Source: Calditrichia bacterium (lineage in GTDB: Bacteria > Calditrichota > Calditrichia > RBG-13-44-9 > J075). From it: DNA of 64,000 bases. The notes under the pieces are model-generated. The model was not told the origin of the DNA, searched no databases, and saw only the letters and a list, made by a program, of their open reading frames with translations. A program made the position numbers and the translations under genes. How positions within the stretch are numbered: the stretch's first letter is position 1; the number at the start of each line of letters is the position of its first letter. Shown one piece after another: positions 25,805 through 34,960 of this stretch. The DNA lies in contig JANQQU010000093.1 of NCBI GenBank assembly GCA_028284905.1, positions 186,001 through 250,000 of the forward strand. The letters are read 5' to 3'.

Positions 25805-27233
25805 CAAACTGTCCTTTTCGTGGTGAAAAATTTAATGCGGCAATAATTGAAAGTGCAGCCATGATCGGCATATGATAGCGCGGCTGGCTTTCGAATATGC
25901 TGTGAATGACCACCAGAAAAAGCACTGAATACAGTAGAGTTGCGCCGAGGGCGCTGCCGGTAAAATAATCTCTCCAGCGGATCAGGGCGATGAGCACAAG
26001 AAACCAAACGAGTATCCACCAGAGCGTTGATCCCGCACTTAATAATTCGTAAAGCAATCCTTTTTTCTTGCCATGGGCCTTCATGCTCCACTTGACTCCG
26101 GTGTTATCCTGGCCCATGAAGATGCGCAGCTTGTTGGCGGAGAGCATCAAAAACTTGTCCGGATTTTCCTGAACCCACTCTTTCCCCCAGTCGTAACCGG
26201 TTTTGTTCCAAAGCAGTTCGTCATTAAGATATTGATCAAGATCTTTCTCACCGCGGGCGGTATAGGTGCCGGTGGCAAGGGGATTATTTGAACGGTAAAA
26301 ATTGCTGCCCCCATTGGTGGAAACAGCAACGAATGTATCAAAAACGCTGTAATTACGGGCGCTCCAGGGGGCAATTGTCAGCACCATAAATACGGTGCCG
26401 ATGACTGTTAACTGAACCCCTTTTGCAAAATCTTTTCTGTTCATCAGGCTATAGAGGAACCAGAAAAAAGGAAAGACCATCAGGTTCGCGCGAATCAAGG
26501 TGCCGAAGCCGGTTAAGATACCGGCAAACGCCGCGTCTTTCCAACCGGTCGTATGCGCTCTGTCGAACAGCCAGATAATGCCAATCATGATCAGCATAAA
26601 AATATACTCGGTAGCGGAGAGCGGCACGAAAGTAAAATATGTCGGCCAGACGGCGAGTATAAATGAAGCAACTAATGCAGAGAGGTAGCCGCCGATCTTT
26701 AGCGATAAACGATAGACGATCATACTGGTCAAAATATAAAAAATGGTGTTTGTCAGCACGGTGATCCAGGGATGCGGTCCCAGGACTTTCATGAACAGCC
26801 CGAGCAGCACCGGATAGCCCGGCGGGCGATAGGCATACAATGTGTGGCCCTGAAAGTTCTCGAAGTAACGGCTGGTTTCCGCAAATTGGATGGCCAACTT
26901 CCAGTATTTTTCATAATTGGAAAGTTGCACAGGCGGGTAAATCAGACTCCAGCCAACCCGCAAAACGATCCCGAGGATGACAATTCCCCAAAACAGTTTT
27001 TTCGCATTTGGCGTTACTTGATTTTCCCAGTTGGCAGTTTCCAGGCGAAAATTGCTCAAGGCAAACCAGATCGTAAAGGTGGAGATTCCCAATCCTAAAA
27101 GAATGGAAATGAGCGTTGGCAGACTTTTTATTTCTCCCGGCGCGAAAAAGAAAACCAGGAAGCCGACGATAGCAAATGCGGCAAATGCGCCATAGCGCAG
27201 CAGCATGCCGGTTTGATCGATAATTCGTTGCAT
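25788..27233 (-). CDS. GT39/ArnT-like membrane glycosyltransferase
   Basis: A 481-residue polytopic protein with about 11 hydrophobic helices. The first extracytoplasmic loop contains YEKYWKLAIQFAETS and YRPPGYPVLLGLF, the acidic and RPPGYP motifs typical of the GT39/GT83 (PMT/ArnT-like, GT-C fold) family. Such enzymes move a sugar from a polyprenyl-phosphate donor onto lipid, protein or glycan outside the membrane. The upstream genes encode a DPM1-like GT2 and a GtrA protein, which supply and flip polyprenyl-phosphate sugars. These three genes make a coherent lipid-linked sugar module. Confidence 0.85.
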   Translation of the reverse strand: MQRIIDQTGMLLRYGAFAAFAIVGFLVFFFAPGEIKSLPTLISILLGLGISTFTIWFALSNFRLETANWENQVTPNAKKLFWGIVILGIVLRVGWSLIYPPVQLSNYEKYWKLAIQFAETSRYFENFQGHTLYAYRPPGYPVLLGLFMKVLGPHPWITVLTNTIFYILTSMIVYRLSLKIGGYLSALVASFILAVWPTYFTFVPLSATEYIFMLIMIGIIWLFDRAHTTGWKDAAFAGILTGFGTLIRANLMVFPFFWFLYSLMNRKDFAKGVQLTVIGTVFMVLTIAPWSARNYSVFDTFVAVSTNGGSNFYRSNNPLATGTYTARGEKDLDQYLNDELLWNKTGYDWGKEWVQENPDKFLMLSANKLRIFMGQDNTGVKWSMKAHGKKKGLLYELLSAGSTLWWILVWFLVLIALIRWRDYFTGSALGATLLYSVLFLVVIHSIFESQPRYHMPIMAALSIIAALNFSPRKGQFDEAAE

Positions 27234-27321
27234 GATTTTACTCGATTTGTTTGATCGTATTGCTTAGACAGATGGTTCTATACCGGCGATTCTGCTTTTA
27301 ATGTGAACCGCCAATATCAGA

Positions 27322-28257
27322 TCAGGTAACTACTTTCTCGATGATAAAGCGTGGGCGTGCTTTCGTTTCACTGTATATTTTTCCCAGATATTCACCGATG
27401 ACCCCAAGGGATAAAATTTGTACGCCACCAAAGAAGAAAATCGGCAGCACGGTTGAGGTCCAACCCGGTATAGCCCGGTCCAGCACTGCCCAAACGAAAA
27501 ATACCCAGCCTGCGGCCAAGAAAGTGGTAATGAAGGTAATGAAGCCCATAATGGTAATTAGTTTCAGCGGCACAGTAGAAAAGGAAGTGATGCCGTTCCA
27601 GGCAAAAGCAAGCATCTTTTTCAGCGGATATTTGGATTCGCCGGCAAACCGCTCGGCACGATCATAGTAAACATTGGTTGCTTTGAAACCGATCAGGGGA
27701 ATAATACCGCGAATAAACAGATTCACTTCCTGATAGCCTTTCAGGAAATCGACTGCACGGCGACTCATTAAGCGATAATCGGCGTGGTTATAAACGATAT
27801 CTACGCCCATCCAAAGCATCAGCTTGTAGAAGCCTTCCGCCGTCCATTTTTTAAAGCGGGTATCGGTTTCCCTGAGTTTGCGGACACCGTAGACGATATC
27901 TGAACCATTATTAAACTCATCTACCATGTTTTCGATGACGTTAATATCATCCTGCAGGTCCGCATCAATACTAACCAATGCATCGCCTTCTGCAGTAAAC
28001 AAGCCGCCGAGCAAGGCATTTTGATGACCACGATTGCGGGACATTTTAATGCCGGCAATAAAGTTATGTTTTTCGGAGAGCTTTTCGATCATTTCCCAGG
28101 TGCGATCCCGGCTACCGTCATCAACAAAATAGACCTTGCTGTCTTTGCTGATTTTTTTACTTTTTACCATTCTCTCCAGTAATTCAATCAACCTGCTGGT
28201 GGTTTCTTCTAATACTGCTTCTTCGTTATAACAGGGCACAACAATGCCAAGCTTCAT
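27322..28257 (-). CDS. GT2 polyprenyl-phosphate glycosyltransferase (GtrB/DPM1-like)
   Basis: A 311-residue protein with an N-terminal GT-A domain (LGIVVPCYNEEAVLEE; VYFVDDGSRDRTW; DADLQDD as the DxD-type metal site) and two C-terminal TM helices (about 230-290). The arrangement matches GtrB/ArnC/DPM1 enzymes, which make polyprenyl-phosphate sugars on the cytoplasmic face. A GGAGGAATT ribosome binding site precedes the ATG. GtrA lies immediately upstream and the GT39-like transferase downstream, as expected for a flip-and-transfer module. Confidence 0.9.
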   Translation of the reverse strand: MKLGIVVPCYNEEAVLEETTSRLIELLERMVKSKKISKDSKVYFVDDGSRDRTWEMIEKLSEKHNFIAGIKMSRNRGHQNALLGGLFTAEGDALVSIDADLQDDINVIENMVDEFNNGSDIVYGVRKLRETDTRFKKWTAEGFYKLMLWMGVDIVYNHADYRLMSRRAVDFLKGYQEVNLFIRGIIPLIGFKATNVYYDRAERFAGESKYPLKKMLAFAWNGITSFSTVPLKLITIMGFITFITTFLAAGWVFFVWAVLDRAIPGWTSTVLPIFFFGGVQILSLGVIGEYLGKIYSETKARPRFIIEKVVT

Positions 28258-28310
28258 GAATTCCTCCTTTAATCCACTGCGGATTAAATCGCGCTTTATC
28301 TATCTTCGTT

Positions 28311-28712
28311 TTATTTCTTGCGAAATGTCCATAATCGGTTACAGGTAAAATTCCAGATCGTGACGATACCGGTTGCTCCCAATTGAGCAATGATGTAATT
28401 GAGAAGAAATGTTTCTGTGGCAATTTTGACGATCAGTGAGTTGAGAAAAAAGCCGACCCCAGCGATCGTAAAAAATTTAACCATGGTTTCCCGATGGCGT
28501 TTGTCGCTGCGAAAAGTATACAGGTAGTTGAGGTAATAATTAAGAAATGTGCTCAGGAAATATCCGACACCAGTCGCTATGTAGGGACGAATGCCACCCA
28601 GTTCCACCAGGGCGATGTAAATAGCATAATGAAATGCAGTGGCTATGCCACCGACGCCCAGGAAGGAGACAAATTGCCGGATTATTGAATCGTTTCTTAC
28701 ATGCCCAGTCAT
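28311..28712 (-). CDS. GtrA family membrane protein
   Basis: A 133-residue protein with four hydrophobic helices and the family signature FLGVGGIATAFHYAIY near the N-terminus, with NYYLNYLYTFRS and NFTCNRLWTFRK, the paired N-x-W/Y-T-F-R motifs of GtrA. The family is thought to flip or assist polyprenyl-phosphate sugars. It is followed after 53 nt by the GT2 gene. Confidence 0.88.
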   Translation of the reverse strand: MTGHVRNDSIIRQFVSFLGVGGIATAFHYAIYIALVELGGIRPYIATGVGYFLSTFLNYYLNYLYTFRSDKRHRETMVKFFTIAGVGFFLNSLIVKIATETFLLNYIIAQLGATGIVTIWNFTCNRLWTFRKK

Positions 28713-28897
28713 TTAAACAAATCTTCTCTTTATTTTCGCTAAAGTCAAAAAATAGGCGATTTAGATGGTTTATTTATGATTATCCTCACCTCTCTGCAAA
28801 CCGTAATTATTCCGGAGGTGTCGGTCAGCCATATTCTTAGAAGAACTCACTGACCATTAATTCTCGTTGCCTGTAAATTTGCTATCCCGGCAATTTG

Positions 28898-29737
28898 TCA
28901 AAGAGCATCGGACTGCCGTTGGATCGACAGGCGTTTGTTATTCTGATGCCGGTAAGCTGCGGGAAGCCATGTTGCTAAAATGATTAATATGCCTCCGAAT
29001 ATTGCATAAAGCAGCATTAACACCGGTCTTTCTACAAAATAGGGTCTTTCAATATGATTTACTCTTTCACCGATCACAAATTTCAAGATTTTGTAAGCGG
29101 TTTGCATAATTATCGATTTATCCCAGTTAATTGTGCGGGGTTGTTGATAGGTATATTTCTGAAGGGGATATTTCCAGAGCGGCGGGCGCTTTTGATCTTC
29201 TCCGAGGGCGACCAGTTCTGCGAGGCGATTTGTAAGAATTGTAGCATCTTTCCGGATATCAGCGACGGTGTAATAGCCCCCTTCAGCTTTCGGGAAATAA
29301 AGACCGTAAAGTGGGTCCACGGCCATCCGGTTTCCATTTTCGATCACCGCTTCGACAACTGCGTGGCGGGGAATATCCTGGGCATCATACAAAGCAATTT
29401 TGCTGGCAGTAATGCCTTTCAAACGCAGCATGGTAATTAACAGGCGGGATTTGTCGGAACAATCCCCACCGCTTTCTGCGACCTGCAGGGGCGTTGCCCG
29501 CAATACACTCAGTGGCGGTGCAAGCAGATAGCCGGGATTGCGTTTGGTGCGTATTTCCTGCCGTATGGATGCTGCCAATGCGATCACCGTTTCGCTGGGC
29601 AGCGCACCGTTGGTTATTTTTTCGCTGGCAAAAGTATCCAGAAAGGCATTGTCGTTGTGATACTGAAGTATTAAGCCTAGAGCGCCAATACTTAAAACAA
29701 TCAACGAAAATACCCGAATTCTTTGAAAAATTTTCAT
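28898..29737 (-). CDS. Membrane-anchored transglutaminase-like protein
   Basis: A 279-residue protein with TM segments near both ends (about 8-25 and 240-265) and a transglutaminase/cysteine-protease-like core between. The candidate triad is Cys in SGGDCSDKSRLL, His in PRHAVVEAV and Asp in MAVDPLYGLYF, in the correct order and spacing. Such domains occur in exopolysaccharide loci, but their substrates are mostly unknown. The gene lies between asnB and gtrA in the minus-strand glycan locus. Confidence 0.8.
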   Translation of the reverse strand: MKIFQRIRVFSLIVLSIGALGLILQYHNDNAFLDTFASEKITNGALPSETVIALAASIRQEIRTKRNPGYLLAPPLSVLRATPLQVAESGGDCSDKSRLLITMLRLKGITASKIALYDAQDIPRHAVVEAVIENGNRMAVDPLYGLYFPKAEGGYYTVADIRKDATILTNRLAELVALGEDQKRPPLWKYPLQKYTYQQPRTINWDKSIIMQTAYKILKFVIGERVNHIERPYFVERPVLMLLYAIFGGILIILATWLPAAYRHQNNKRLSIQRQSDAL

Positions 29738-29920
29738 TCGTTCACTTTCTTGAAAAGCTGAAAAATACAGCGATTCTTTATTGCTTTTCAGTTAATGTAT
29801 TTGAGCGAGGTATGCAACAAATTTTCTCATGGAAAGTGAATTTGGGATGAAATCGCGGTTACAGAATGATGAAATTTATGCGGAATGGAAGCAATGTAAG
29901 TTGTTTTAAATTAATGCATT

Positions 29921-29957
29921 AAAAAAGGGAATACCGTTAAATGGTATTCCCTTTTTT
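29921..29957 (-). terminator. Rho-independent terminator after asnB
   Basis: AAAAAAGGGAATACC and its exact complement flank a 7-nt loop (29936-29942). On the minus strand the stem ends in six Ts, 25 nt past the asnB stop. This probably ends the transcript of the upstream half of the glycan locus. Confidence 0.9.
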
Positions 29958-29981
29958 AAAATATCTAAATTGGCGAGGTTT

Positions 29982-31859
29982 CTATTTTCCCAGGTAGGAT
30001 TGATACCAGATCTGAAAGGTAATCAACGCCAACAGGTTATCGGTATAATCTTCCTTCATCTGGAAATGATCATCCATTGCTTTACTGACTGTTTTCGGAT
30101 CGAATACCCCCTGATTGCGCAAATAAGTTTCGCTGAGCAGATCGTGGGCCATATCTTTCAGCTCGTTGCGGATCCAAACACCGACCGGGGCGCCAAATCC
30201 TTTCTTCTTTTGCTGGAAGACGTAATCGGGGAAACGGTTCTCGAATGCTTTTTTCTGAATATGCCGTAGCTTGAAGCCTTTGATTTTCATATCCGAAGGC
30301 ACCCTTGCGGCAAATTCAACCATATTATGATCGAGGAAGGGCACTCGTCCTTCCAGGGAAACCTGCATGGTCATTTTATCGGTGAGCATCAAGAGCTGTT
30401 CCGGCAAAGAGGTTTTCAGATCATAATACATGATTTTGTCCAGCAAATCATCGGAGTCGCATTCATCAAAATACTTCTCGTAAAAATTGGGAATTTGCTG
30501 ATCGTGCAGGGCGAGCTGCTCCCGAAAATCATCCTTGAATACCGAGGTATAACTGCCATACTGCTGGGAGAATTCCATGTCGGCCGTGTTAAAATAAGCT
30601 TTGCCAAGGCGGAAGTAATTGAGCATCGTGCTGTTGCGATCGACCGGAACGCTGTTCAGCACTTTCTTGACCACATTGCGGCGGAACCAAACCGGCATCA
30701 CTTTGACGTATTTGTTCATCTGCACGTTGAGATAACGGCGATATCCACCGAAGAGCTCATCGCCCCCAACACCGGAGAGAATGACGGTCACAGTTTCCCG
30801 GGCCAGTTGGGAAACGAGATAAGTGACCAGGAAGGACGAATCCGCCAAAGGCTCATCCAGCCCCGCGATCAACTTGGGGAAGAGGGTGGCCACATCCGGT
30901 TTTACCAGGATTTCGTGGTGATTGGTTTGATAATCTGTCGCAAAGCGTTTTGCTGCTTCCAGTTCGTTATAAGCGTCGAAGCCCTGGCCGAAGCCAATGC
31001 AATAGGTGTCGGTGCTCTTCGTACCCAGCTCGTTCATCAGGTGAACGATGCCGCTGGAATCCATACCACCGCTCAGGAACGCGCCCAACGGTACGTCGGA
31101 AACCAGGCGGTATTTAACCGCTTCCTTCAATTGTTGGTAAAGCTGCTCGGCAACTTCATCCTCGCTACCGGTAAGTTTATTTTGATAGGATACATCCCAA
31201 TAACGGGTAATTTGCATATCCCGGCCCTTTAGGCGAACAAAGTGAGCCGGCGGGATTTTTTTGATGTTTTTAAAAACGGTATAGGGCGCCGGCGTAAAAC
31301 CATACTTCAGGAATGCGGCCACGCCTTCCATATCAAGCTCAGCCTGAATAAAAGGAAGGGCGAGTATGGATTTGATTTCCGAAGCAAAAACGACCTTTTC
31401 ATCATCCCGATAGTAATACAGTGGTTTGATCCCGATTCTGTCTCGAGCCAGTACCAGCTGCTTTTCATCTTCGTCCCAGATTGCCAGTCCAAACATGCCA
31501 TTGAGATGTTGGAAGCTGTCCAGGCCGTATTCATCGTAGAGATGGAGTACGACTTCGGTATCACTTTTGGTATAAAATTTATGTCCCTTTTTCTCCAGCG
31601 CCGGGCGATGATCGACATAGTTATATACTTCACCGTTAAAAACGATTACTTTCCGTTTGTTCGGGGTGAAAATCGGCTGATGGCCCCCGCCAAGGTCGAT
31701 AATACTCAAGCGACGCATGCCGATGGCAACGTTATCCTGGGTGAAAAATCCTTCGTCATCCGGACCACGGTGCGCCATGCTATCCGCCATCACTTTCAGG
31801 TCGGATGCCTGTGCTTTCTTTTCCTGGTCAAAGTAATAAAGTCCTACAATACCACACAT
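29982..31859 (-). CDS. asnB: Glutamine-dependent asparagine synthase-like amidotransferase
   Basis: A 625-residue two-domain enzyme. The N-terminal Ntn glutaminase domain starts with the catalytic Cys2 (MCGIVGLY) and has RRLSIIDLGGGHQP and VFNGEVYNY. The C-terminal synthetase domain contains the PP-loop LSGGMDSSG and GVGGDELFGGYRRY. In a locus with GT4 enzymes, a heparinase-like protein and a nucleotide-sugar dehydrogenase, it may amidate a uronic acid or peptide rather than make asparagine; AsnB-like proteins recur in PEP-CTERM/XrtA-type exopolysaccharide loci. No exosortase is in this window. Confidence 0.88.
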   Translation of the reverse strand: MCGIVGLYYFDQEKKAQASDLKVMADSMAHRGPDDEGFFTQDNVAIGMRRLSIIDLGGGHQPIFTPNKRKVIVFNGEVYNYVDHRPALEKKGHKFYTKSDTEVVLHLYDEYGLDSFQHLNGMFGLAIWDEDEKQLVLARDRIGIKPLYYYRDDEKVVFASEIKSILALPFIQAELDMEGVAAFLKYGFTPAPYTVFKNIKKIPPAHFVRLKGRDMQITRYWDVSYQNKLTGSEDEVAEQLYQQLKEAVKYRLVSDVPLGAFLSGGMDSSGIVHLMNELGTKSTDTYCIGFGQGFDAYNELEAAKRFATDYQTNHHEILVKPDVATLFPKLIAGLDEPLADSSFLVTYLVSQLARETVTVILSGVGGDELFGGYRRYLNVQMNKYVKVMPVWFRRNVVKKVLNSVPVDRNSTMLNYFRLGKAYFNTADMEFSQQYGSYTSVFKDDFREQLALHDQQIPNFYEKYFDECDSDDLLDKIMYYDLKTSLPEQLLMLTDKMTMQVSLEGRVPFLDHNMVEFAARVPSDMKIKGFKLRHIQKKAFENRFPDYVFQQKKKGFGAPVGVWIRNELKDMAHDLLSETYLRNQGVFDPKTVSKAMDDHFQMKEDYTDNLLALITFQIWYQSYLGK

Positions 31860-31917
31860 TTAAGTTTGTCTCCGTGTGAAAAAATTTAATTCTTAATCGT
31901 CTTAAGTTAAATACCTA

Positions 31918-32237
31918 TTATACTTAGGAATGACCAATGTAGAATGTCCAATTTCCAATGTAGAAGTATGTTCTTTTCCACTTTTACATTGAGTATTGAA
32001 AATTGACTATTGGACATTTCTTACTGCGTTTCCCGCACATGATTCCAAACCGAATGACGTACGCCGCAGGTTTCATCTTATACTTAGGAATGACCAATGT
32101 AGAATGTCCAATTTCCAATGTAGAAGTATGTTCTTTTCCACTTTTACATTGAGTATTGAAAATTGACCATTGGACATTTCTTACTGCGTTTCCCGCACAT
32201 GATTCCAAACCGAATGACGCACGCCGCGGGTTTCATC
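31918..32237. repeat. 160-bp tandem duplication covering a gene 3' end and a heptad array
   Basis: Positions 31918-32077 and 32078-32237 are two copies with three visible differences. The second copy contains the last ~57 nt of the GT2 gene and its stop (32181-32183); the first copy is a non-functional duplicate of the same stretch. Each copy also holds 7-nt periodic arrays: AATGACC-AATGTAG-AATGTCC-AATTTCC-AATGTAG, then TTGAGTA-TTGAAAA-TTGACTA-TTGGACA, which form a stem together. Confidence 0.92.
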
Positions 32238-33359
32238 CCAGATGCCCAGAAGAGCGGCGTAATTGACCAGAAAAAAGTAATAGGGCAAATAGATCAATTT
32301 CGGAATGGGCTTGTTTTTACCATCCAATGCCGAACCATAGAGCGCAACCAATACTGAGAGAATCATGCCACCCAAAGTGATTGCGTAAAAAATATTCGGC
32401 TTAAAAATTACCACCAACAGATTGGCGATAAACATGGCAATGAGAATGACCATGCTGAACCAGCGGATCACCTTATGAGAAAAGAGCTCGAACAGGAAAC
32501 GGAACTGGCGAAAGGGATTGAACCAGCTGATATAGCGCTTTACCGCGCGCCAGCTGCGATTAACAATCCGGCGCTTCCGCCGGAATTCTTTCCCAAACTC
32601 TTCTGCGGCATCTTCATAGCAAATTGCCTGCGGATTAAAAATACCGCGATAGCCTTTGGAAACGATCTGGAGCGGATTGACGAAGTCATTAATATCATCA
32701 TCTTTCAAGGTCCAGAAGAGCTCCCGGCGAATGGCGTAGATCGCGCCATCTCCACCGACAACGGAGTAAAAACGAGATTCCATTTCTTTTAAAAAAAGCT
32801 CAAAGCGCCAGTATAAACCTTCACTTTCGGTTGCTTCATTGTCGCCGGCATCATTGTAAAGCGCGGCGCCCATAACGTAACCGATTTTCGGGTTGGCAAA
32901 ATATTTGACCAGCTCATAGATGGCATCGCTTTTGTACATCGCATTGGCATCGGAAAAAACAATCGCTTCGCCCTGTGCTTCCGCCACACCGAGGTTTAAT
33001 CCTGCAGACTTACCCTTGCGTTCATTCTGGCGCACCAGTTTGATGCGTGGCTCTTTCTTCGACCAGTCTTTAACGATGTCGTCAGTGCCGTCGTCGCTGG
33101 CATCGGAGATAACGATGATCTCCAGCTTATCTTCCGGATAATCCAGATCCAGAGTATTGCGGATTTTATCGTCCAGCACTGCTGCTTCGTTAAATGCAGA
33201 GATGATGAAGGTTACCGCAGGCCAATTCCCGTTGGTTTCCGCCAGCTTTTTGTTTGCCCCAAATAAATTCGAAAGAATTTTGAGGACAAACGGATAAATC
33301 AAGTAAGGGTAGATCAGTAAAAAAAGGCTGATCCAGAAAATGTAAATCAGTATTTCCAC
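32181..33359 (-). CDS. GT2 family glycosyltransferase, membrane-bound
   Basis: A 392-residue enzyme with an N-terminal hydrophobic helix, a GT-A domain (TFIISAFNEAAVLDDK; VISDASDDGT; FSDANAMYK as the DxD-like site; later RKRRIVNRSWRA, a QxxRW-type variant) and three C-terminal hydrophobic helices. This is the layout of processive or membrane-bound GT2 synthases. The start codon is GTG at 33359. The final ~19 codons are duplicated downstream by the 160-bp tandem repeat, so the gene end is intact but recently rearranged. Confidence 0.87.
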   Translation of the reverse strand: MEILIYIFWISLFLLIYPYLIYPFVLKILSNLFGANKKLAETNGNWPAVTFIISAFNEAAVLDDKIRNTLDLDYPEDKLEIIVISDASDDGTDDIVKDWSKKEPRIKLVRQNERKGKSAGLNLGVAEAQGEAIVFSDANAMYKSDAIYELVKYFANPKIGYVMGAALYNDAGDNEATESEGLYWRFELFLKEMESRFYSVVGGDGAIYAIRRELFWTLKDDDINDFVNPLQIVSKGYRGIFNPQAICYEDAAEEFGKEFRRKRRIVNRSWRAVKRYISWFNPFRQFRFLFELFSHKVIRWFSMVILIAMFIANLLVVIFKPNIFYAITLGGMILSVLVALYGSALDGKNKPIPKLIYLPYYFFLVNYAALLGIWDETRGVRHSVWNHVRETQ

Positions 33360-33435
33360 GTAAACCGTTCCGCTCTGTTATCTTAAAATAAAAATCATTA
33401 CTCATATTTGCGGTATCTGGAAAATAGGTAACATA

Positions 33436-33526
33436 TGTCATTGCGAGGAGTACCGCGACGAAGCAATCTCCCGCTTGCAAACATGGAGATTGCTTCACTG
33501 GCAAAAAACGCCAGCTCGCAATGACA
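33436..33526. repeat. 91-bp nested inverted-repeat element (TCATTGCGAG family)
   Basis: Outer arms TGTCATTGCGAG (33436-33447) and CTCGCAATGACA are exact complements. Inner arms GAAGCAATCTC and GAGATTGCTTC are also exact, and a small CTGGC/GCCAG hairpin lies near the right end. Elements starting TCATTGCGAGGAG...GCGACGAAGCAATCTC are, to my knowledge, widely dispersed in unrelated bacterial genomes, so this looks like a non-coding mobile or MITE-like repeat. Confidence 0.88.
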
Positions 33527-33594
33527 GAATAGAGCTCTTTTTATACTGCGCAACATCTCTTATTCTCAAGACACGTCTATTAACTGTTTAATCT

Positions 33595-33626
33595 CGTTCC
33601 CATCCCGCATACCCGGAATGGGAACG
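33595..33626. repeat. GTTCCCAT palindrome, copy 2
   Basis: CGTTCCCATCCCG (33595-33607) and CGGAATGGGAACG (33614-33626) form an inverted repeat with one mismatch. It shares its arms with the perfect palindrome at 5779-5809 and lies 17 nt past the stop of the AlgD-like gene. Confidence 0.85.
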
Positions 33627-33643
33627 ATGTAAAAAGAATTCTT

Positions 33644-34957
33644 TTACCAGCAAAGGCCATCGTAATCGATGCTGATATCCTCTGGCTCTTTGAGGATGCG
33701 CACGAAGTCGATAACTGCTTTTTCGCCGGAAAGCTTTTTCAGCTTTTCGCCGAATTCCTTGCTGTGATTACCAATAATCAGCACATCGGAATGTTCGATG
33801 ACGTCATCAATGTTCTCCATCATCAAGTTGGAGATGTGTGGAATGCGATCATTGATGTACTCTTTGTTTGCGCCAAAGAGTTTCGCCAGGTGAACATTGC
33901 GATCATAGATACGCAGATCGTATCCTTTGCCGATCAGAGTCTCTACTACATCTACCATCGGACTTTCGCGCAGATCATCAGTATTGCCTTTAAAACTCAG
34001 GCCGAGAACGCCAACCTTCTTCTTGCCAAGATTTAGCACCATGTCGATTGAGCGCTGCACATGAATACTGTTACTGGGCATCAGAGAGTTTAAGAGGGGC
34101 AAATTGAGATCGCGCTCCTTAGCGCGATAGGTAATCGCCCGCACGTCCTTCGGTAAACAGGAACCGCCGAATGCGAAGCCAGGCTTCAGGTAATAGGGGG
34201 AAAGATTCAGCTTGTCATCCATGCAGAAAATTTCCATCAGTTTGTGGCTGTCTACGCCTTCCGCTTTACAAACGGTGCCGATTTCGTTACCGAAAGCAAC
34301 TTTAAGCGCGTGGAAAACGTTGTTCGCATATTTCACCAGTTCAGCGACCTTAACATCGGTACGTACCAGCGGTGCATCAATATTCTTGTAGATTTCCGCC
34401 AGATAATCACCGCTCTTTTCGTCCATTTCCCCAATGATCGTATAGGGGGGCGCATAGAAGTCTTTTAACGCGCTGCCTTCCCGCAGGAATTCCGGATTGG
34501 AGCAAGCACCAAAATCTACTCCCGGTACTTTACCGGAGCGCTCGGCAATAATTGCCCGGCACTTCTCGTGAGTCCCCGGCAGCACGGTGCTGCGAATAAC
34601 AAAGACATGATAGTGGTCGATCTCTTTCATCGCATCGCCAATTTGTTCGGCAACCCGATAGACGTAATCGAGCAGTACCCGCCCGCTTTTTTCGCTGGGA
34701 GTACCAACTGCAACCAGGGAGATATCCGCGTTTTTCACTGCTTCGCCAAAATCAGTGGTTGCGCGCAGACTGCCATTGCTAACCGCTTCCTGAATGGCTT
34801 CATCCAGTCCCGGCTCTACAATCGGACTTTTTCCCTCGTTGATAATATTTACTTTGTCTTCGTTGACGTCAACTCCGATGACCTGGTGTCCTTCGCGCGC
34901 AAAACATGCTGCTGATATACATCCCACGTATCCGAGTCCAAATACAGCTATTCTCAC
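33644..34957 (-). CDS. UDP-glucose/GDP-mannose dehydrogenase family, AlgD-like
   Basis: A 437-residue NAD-dependent nucleotide-sugar 6-dehydrogenase. The N-terminal Rossmann fold reads MRIAVFGLGYVG; VEPGLDEAIQ and VGTPSEKSG follow; the catalytic Cys is in FAFGGSCLPKDVRA; the C-terminal domain has LGLSFKGNTDDLRESP. The KSPIVEPGL wording resembles GDP-mannose dehydrogenase (AlgD) more than UDP-glucose dehydrogenase, so the product may be GDP-mannuronate; that is inference. The start is GTG at 34957, with GGAGG eight bases ahead. The next upstream gene ends only 3 nt before it. Confidence 0.88.
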   Translation of the reverse strand: MRIAVFGLGYVGCISAACFAREGHQVIGVDVNEDKVNIINEGKSPIVEPGLDEAIQEAVSNGSLRATTDFGEAVKNADISLVAVGTPSEKSGRVLLDYVYRVAEQIGDAMKEIDHYHVFVIRSTVLPGTHEKCRAIIAERSGKVPGVDFGACSNPEFLREGSALKDFYAPPYTIIGEMDEKSGDYLAEIYKNIDAPLVRTDVKVAELVKYANNVFHALKVAFGNEIGTVCKAEGVDSHKLMEIFCMDDKLNLSPYYLKPGFAFGGSCLPKDVRAITYRAKERDLNLPLLNSLMPSNSIHVQRSIDMVLNLGKKKVGVLGLSFKGNTDDLRESPMVDVVETLIGKGYDLRIYDRNVHLAKLFGANKEYINDRIPHISNLMMENIDDVIEHSDVLIIGNHSKEFGEKLKKLSGEKAVIDFVRILKEPEDISIDYDGLCW

Positions 34958-34960
34958 TGT

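Noticed and set aside
30327..31232. 301-codon open frame on the plus strand
   Set aside because: It lies wholly antisense to asnB, whose motifs are intact; the frame is a by-product of codon bias.
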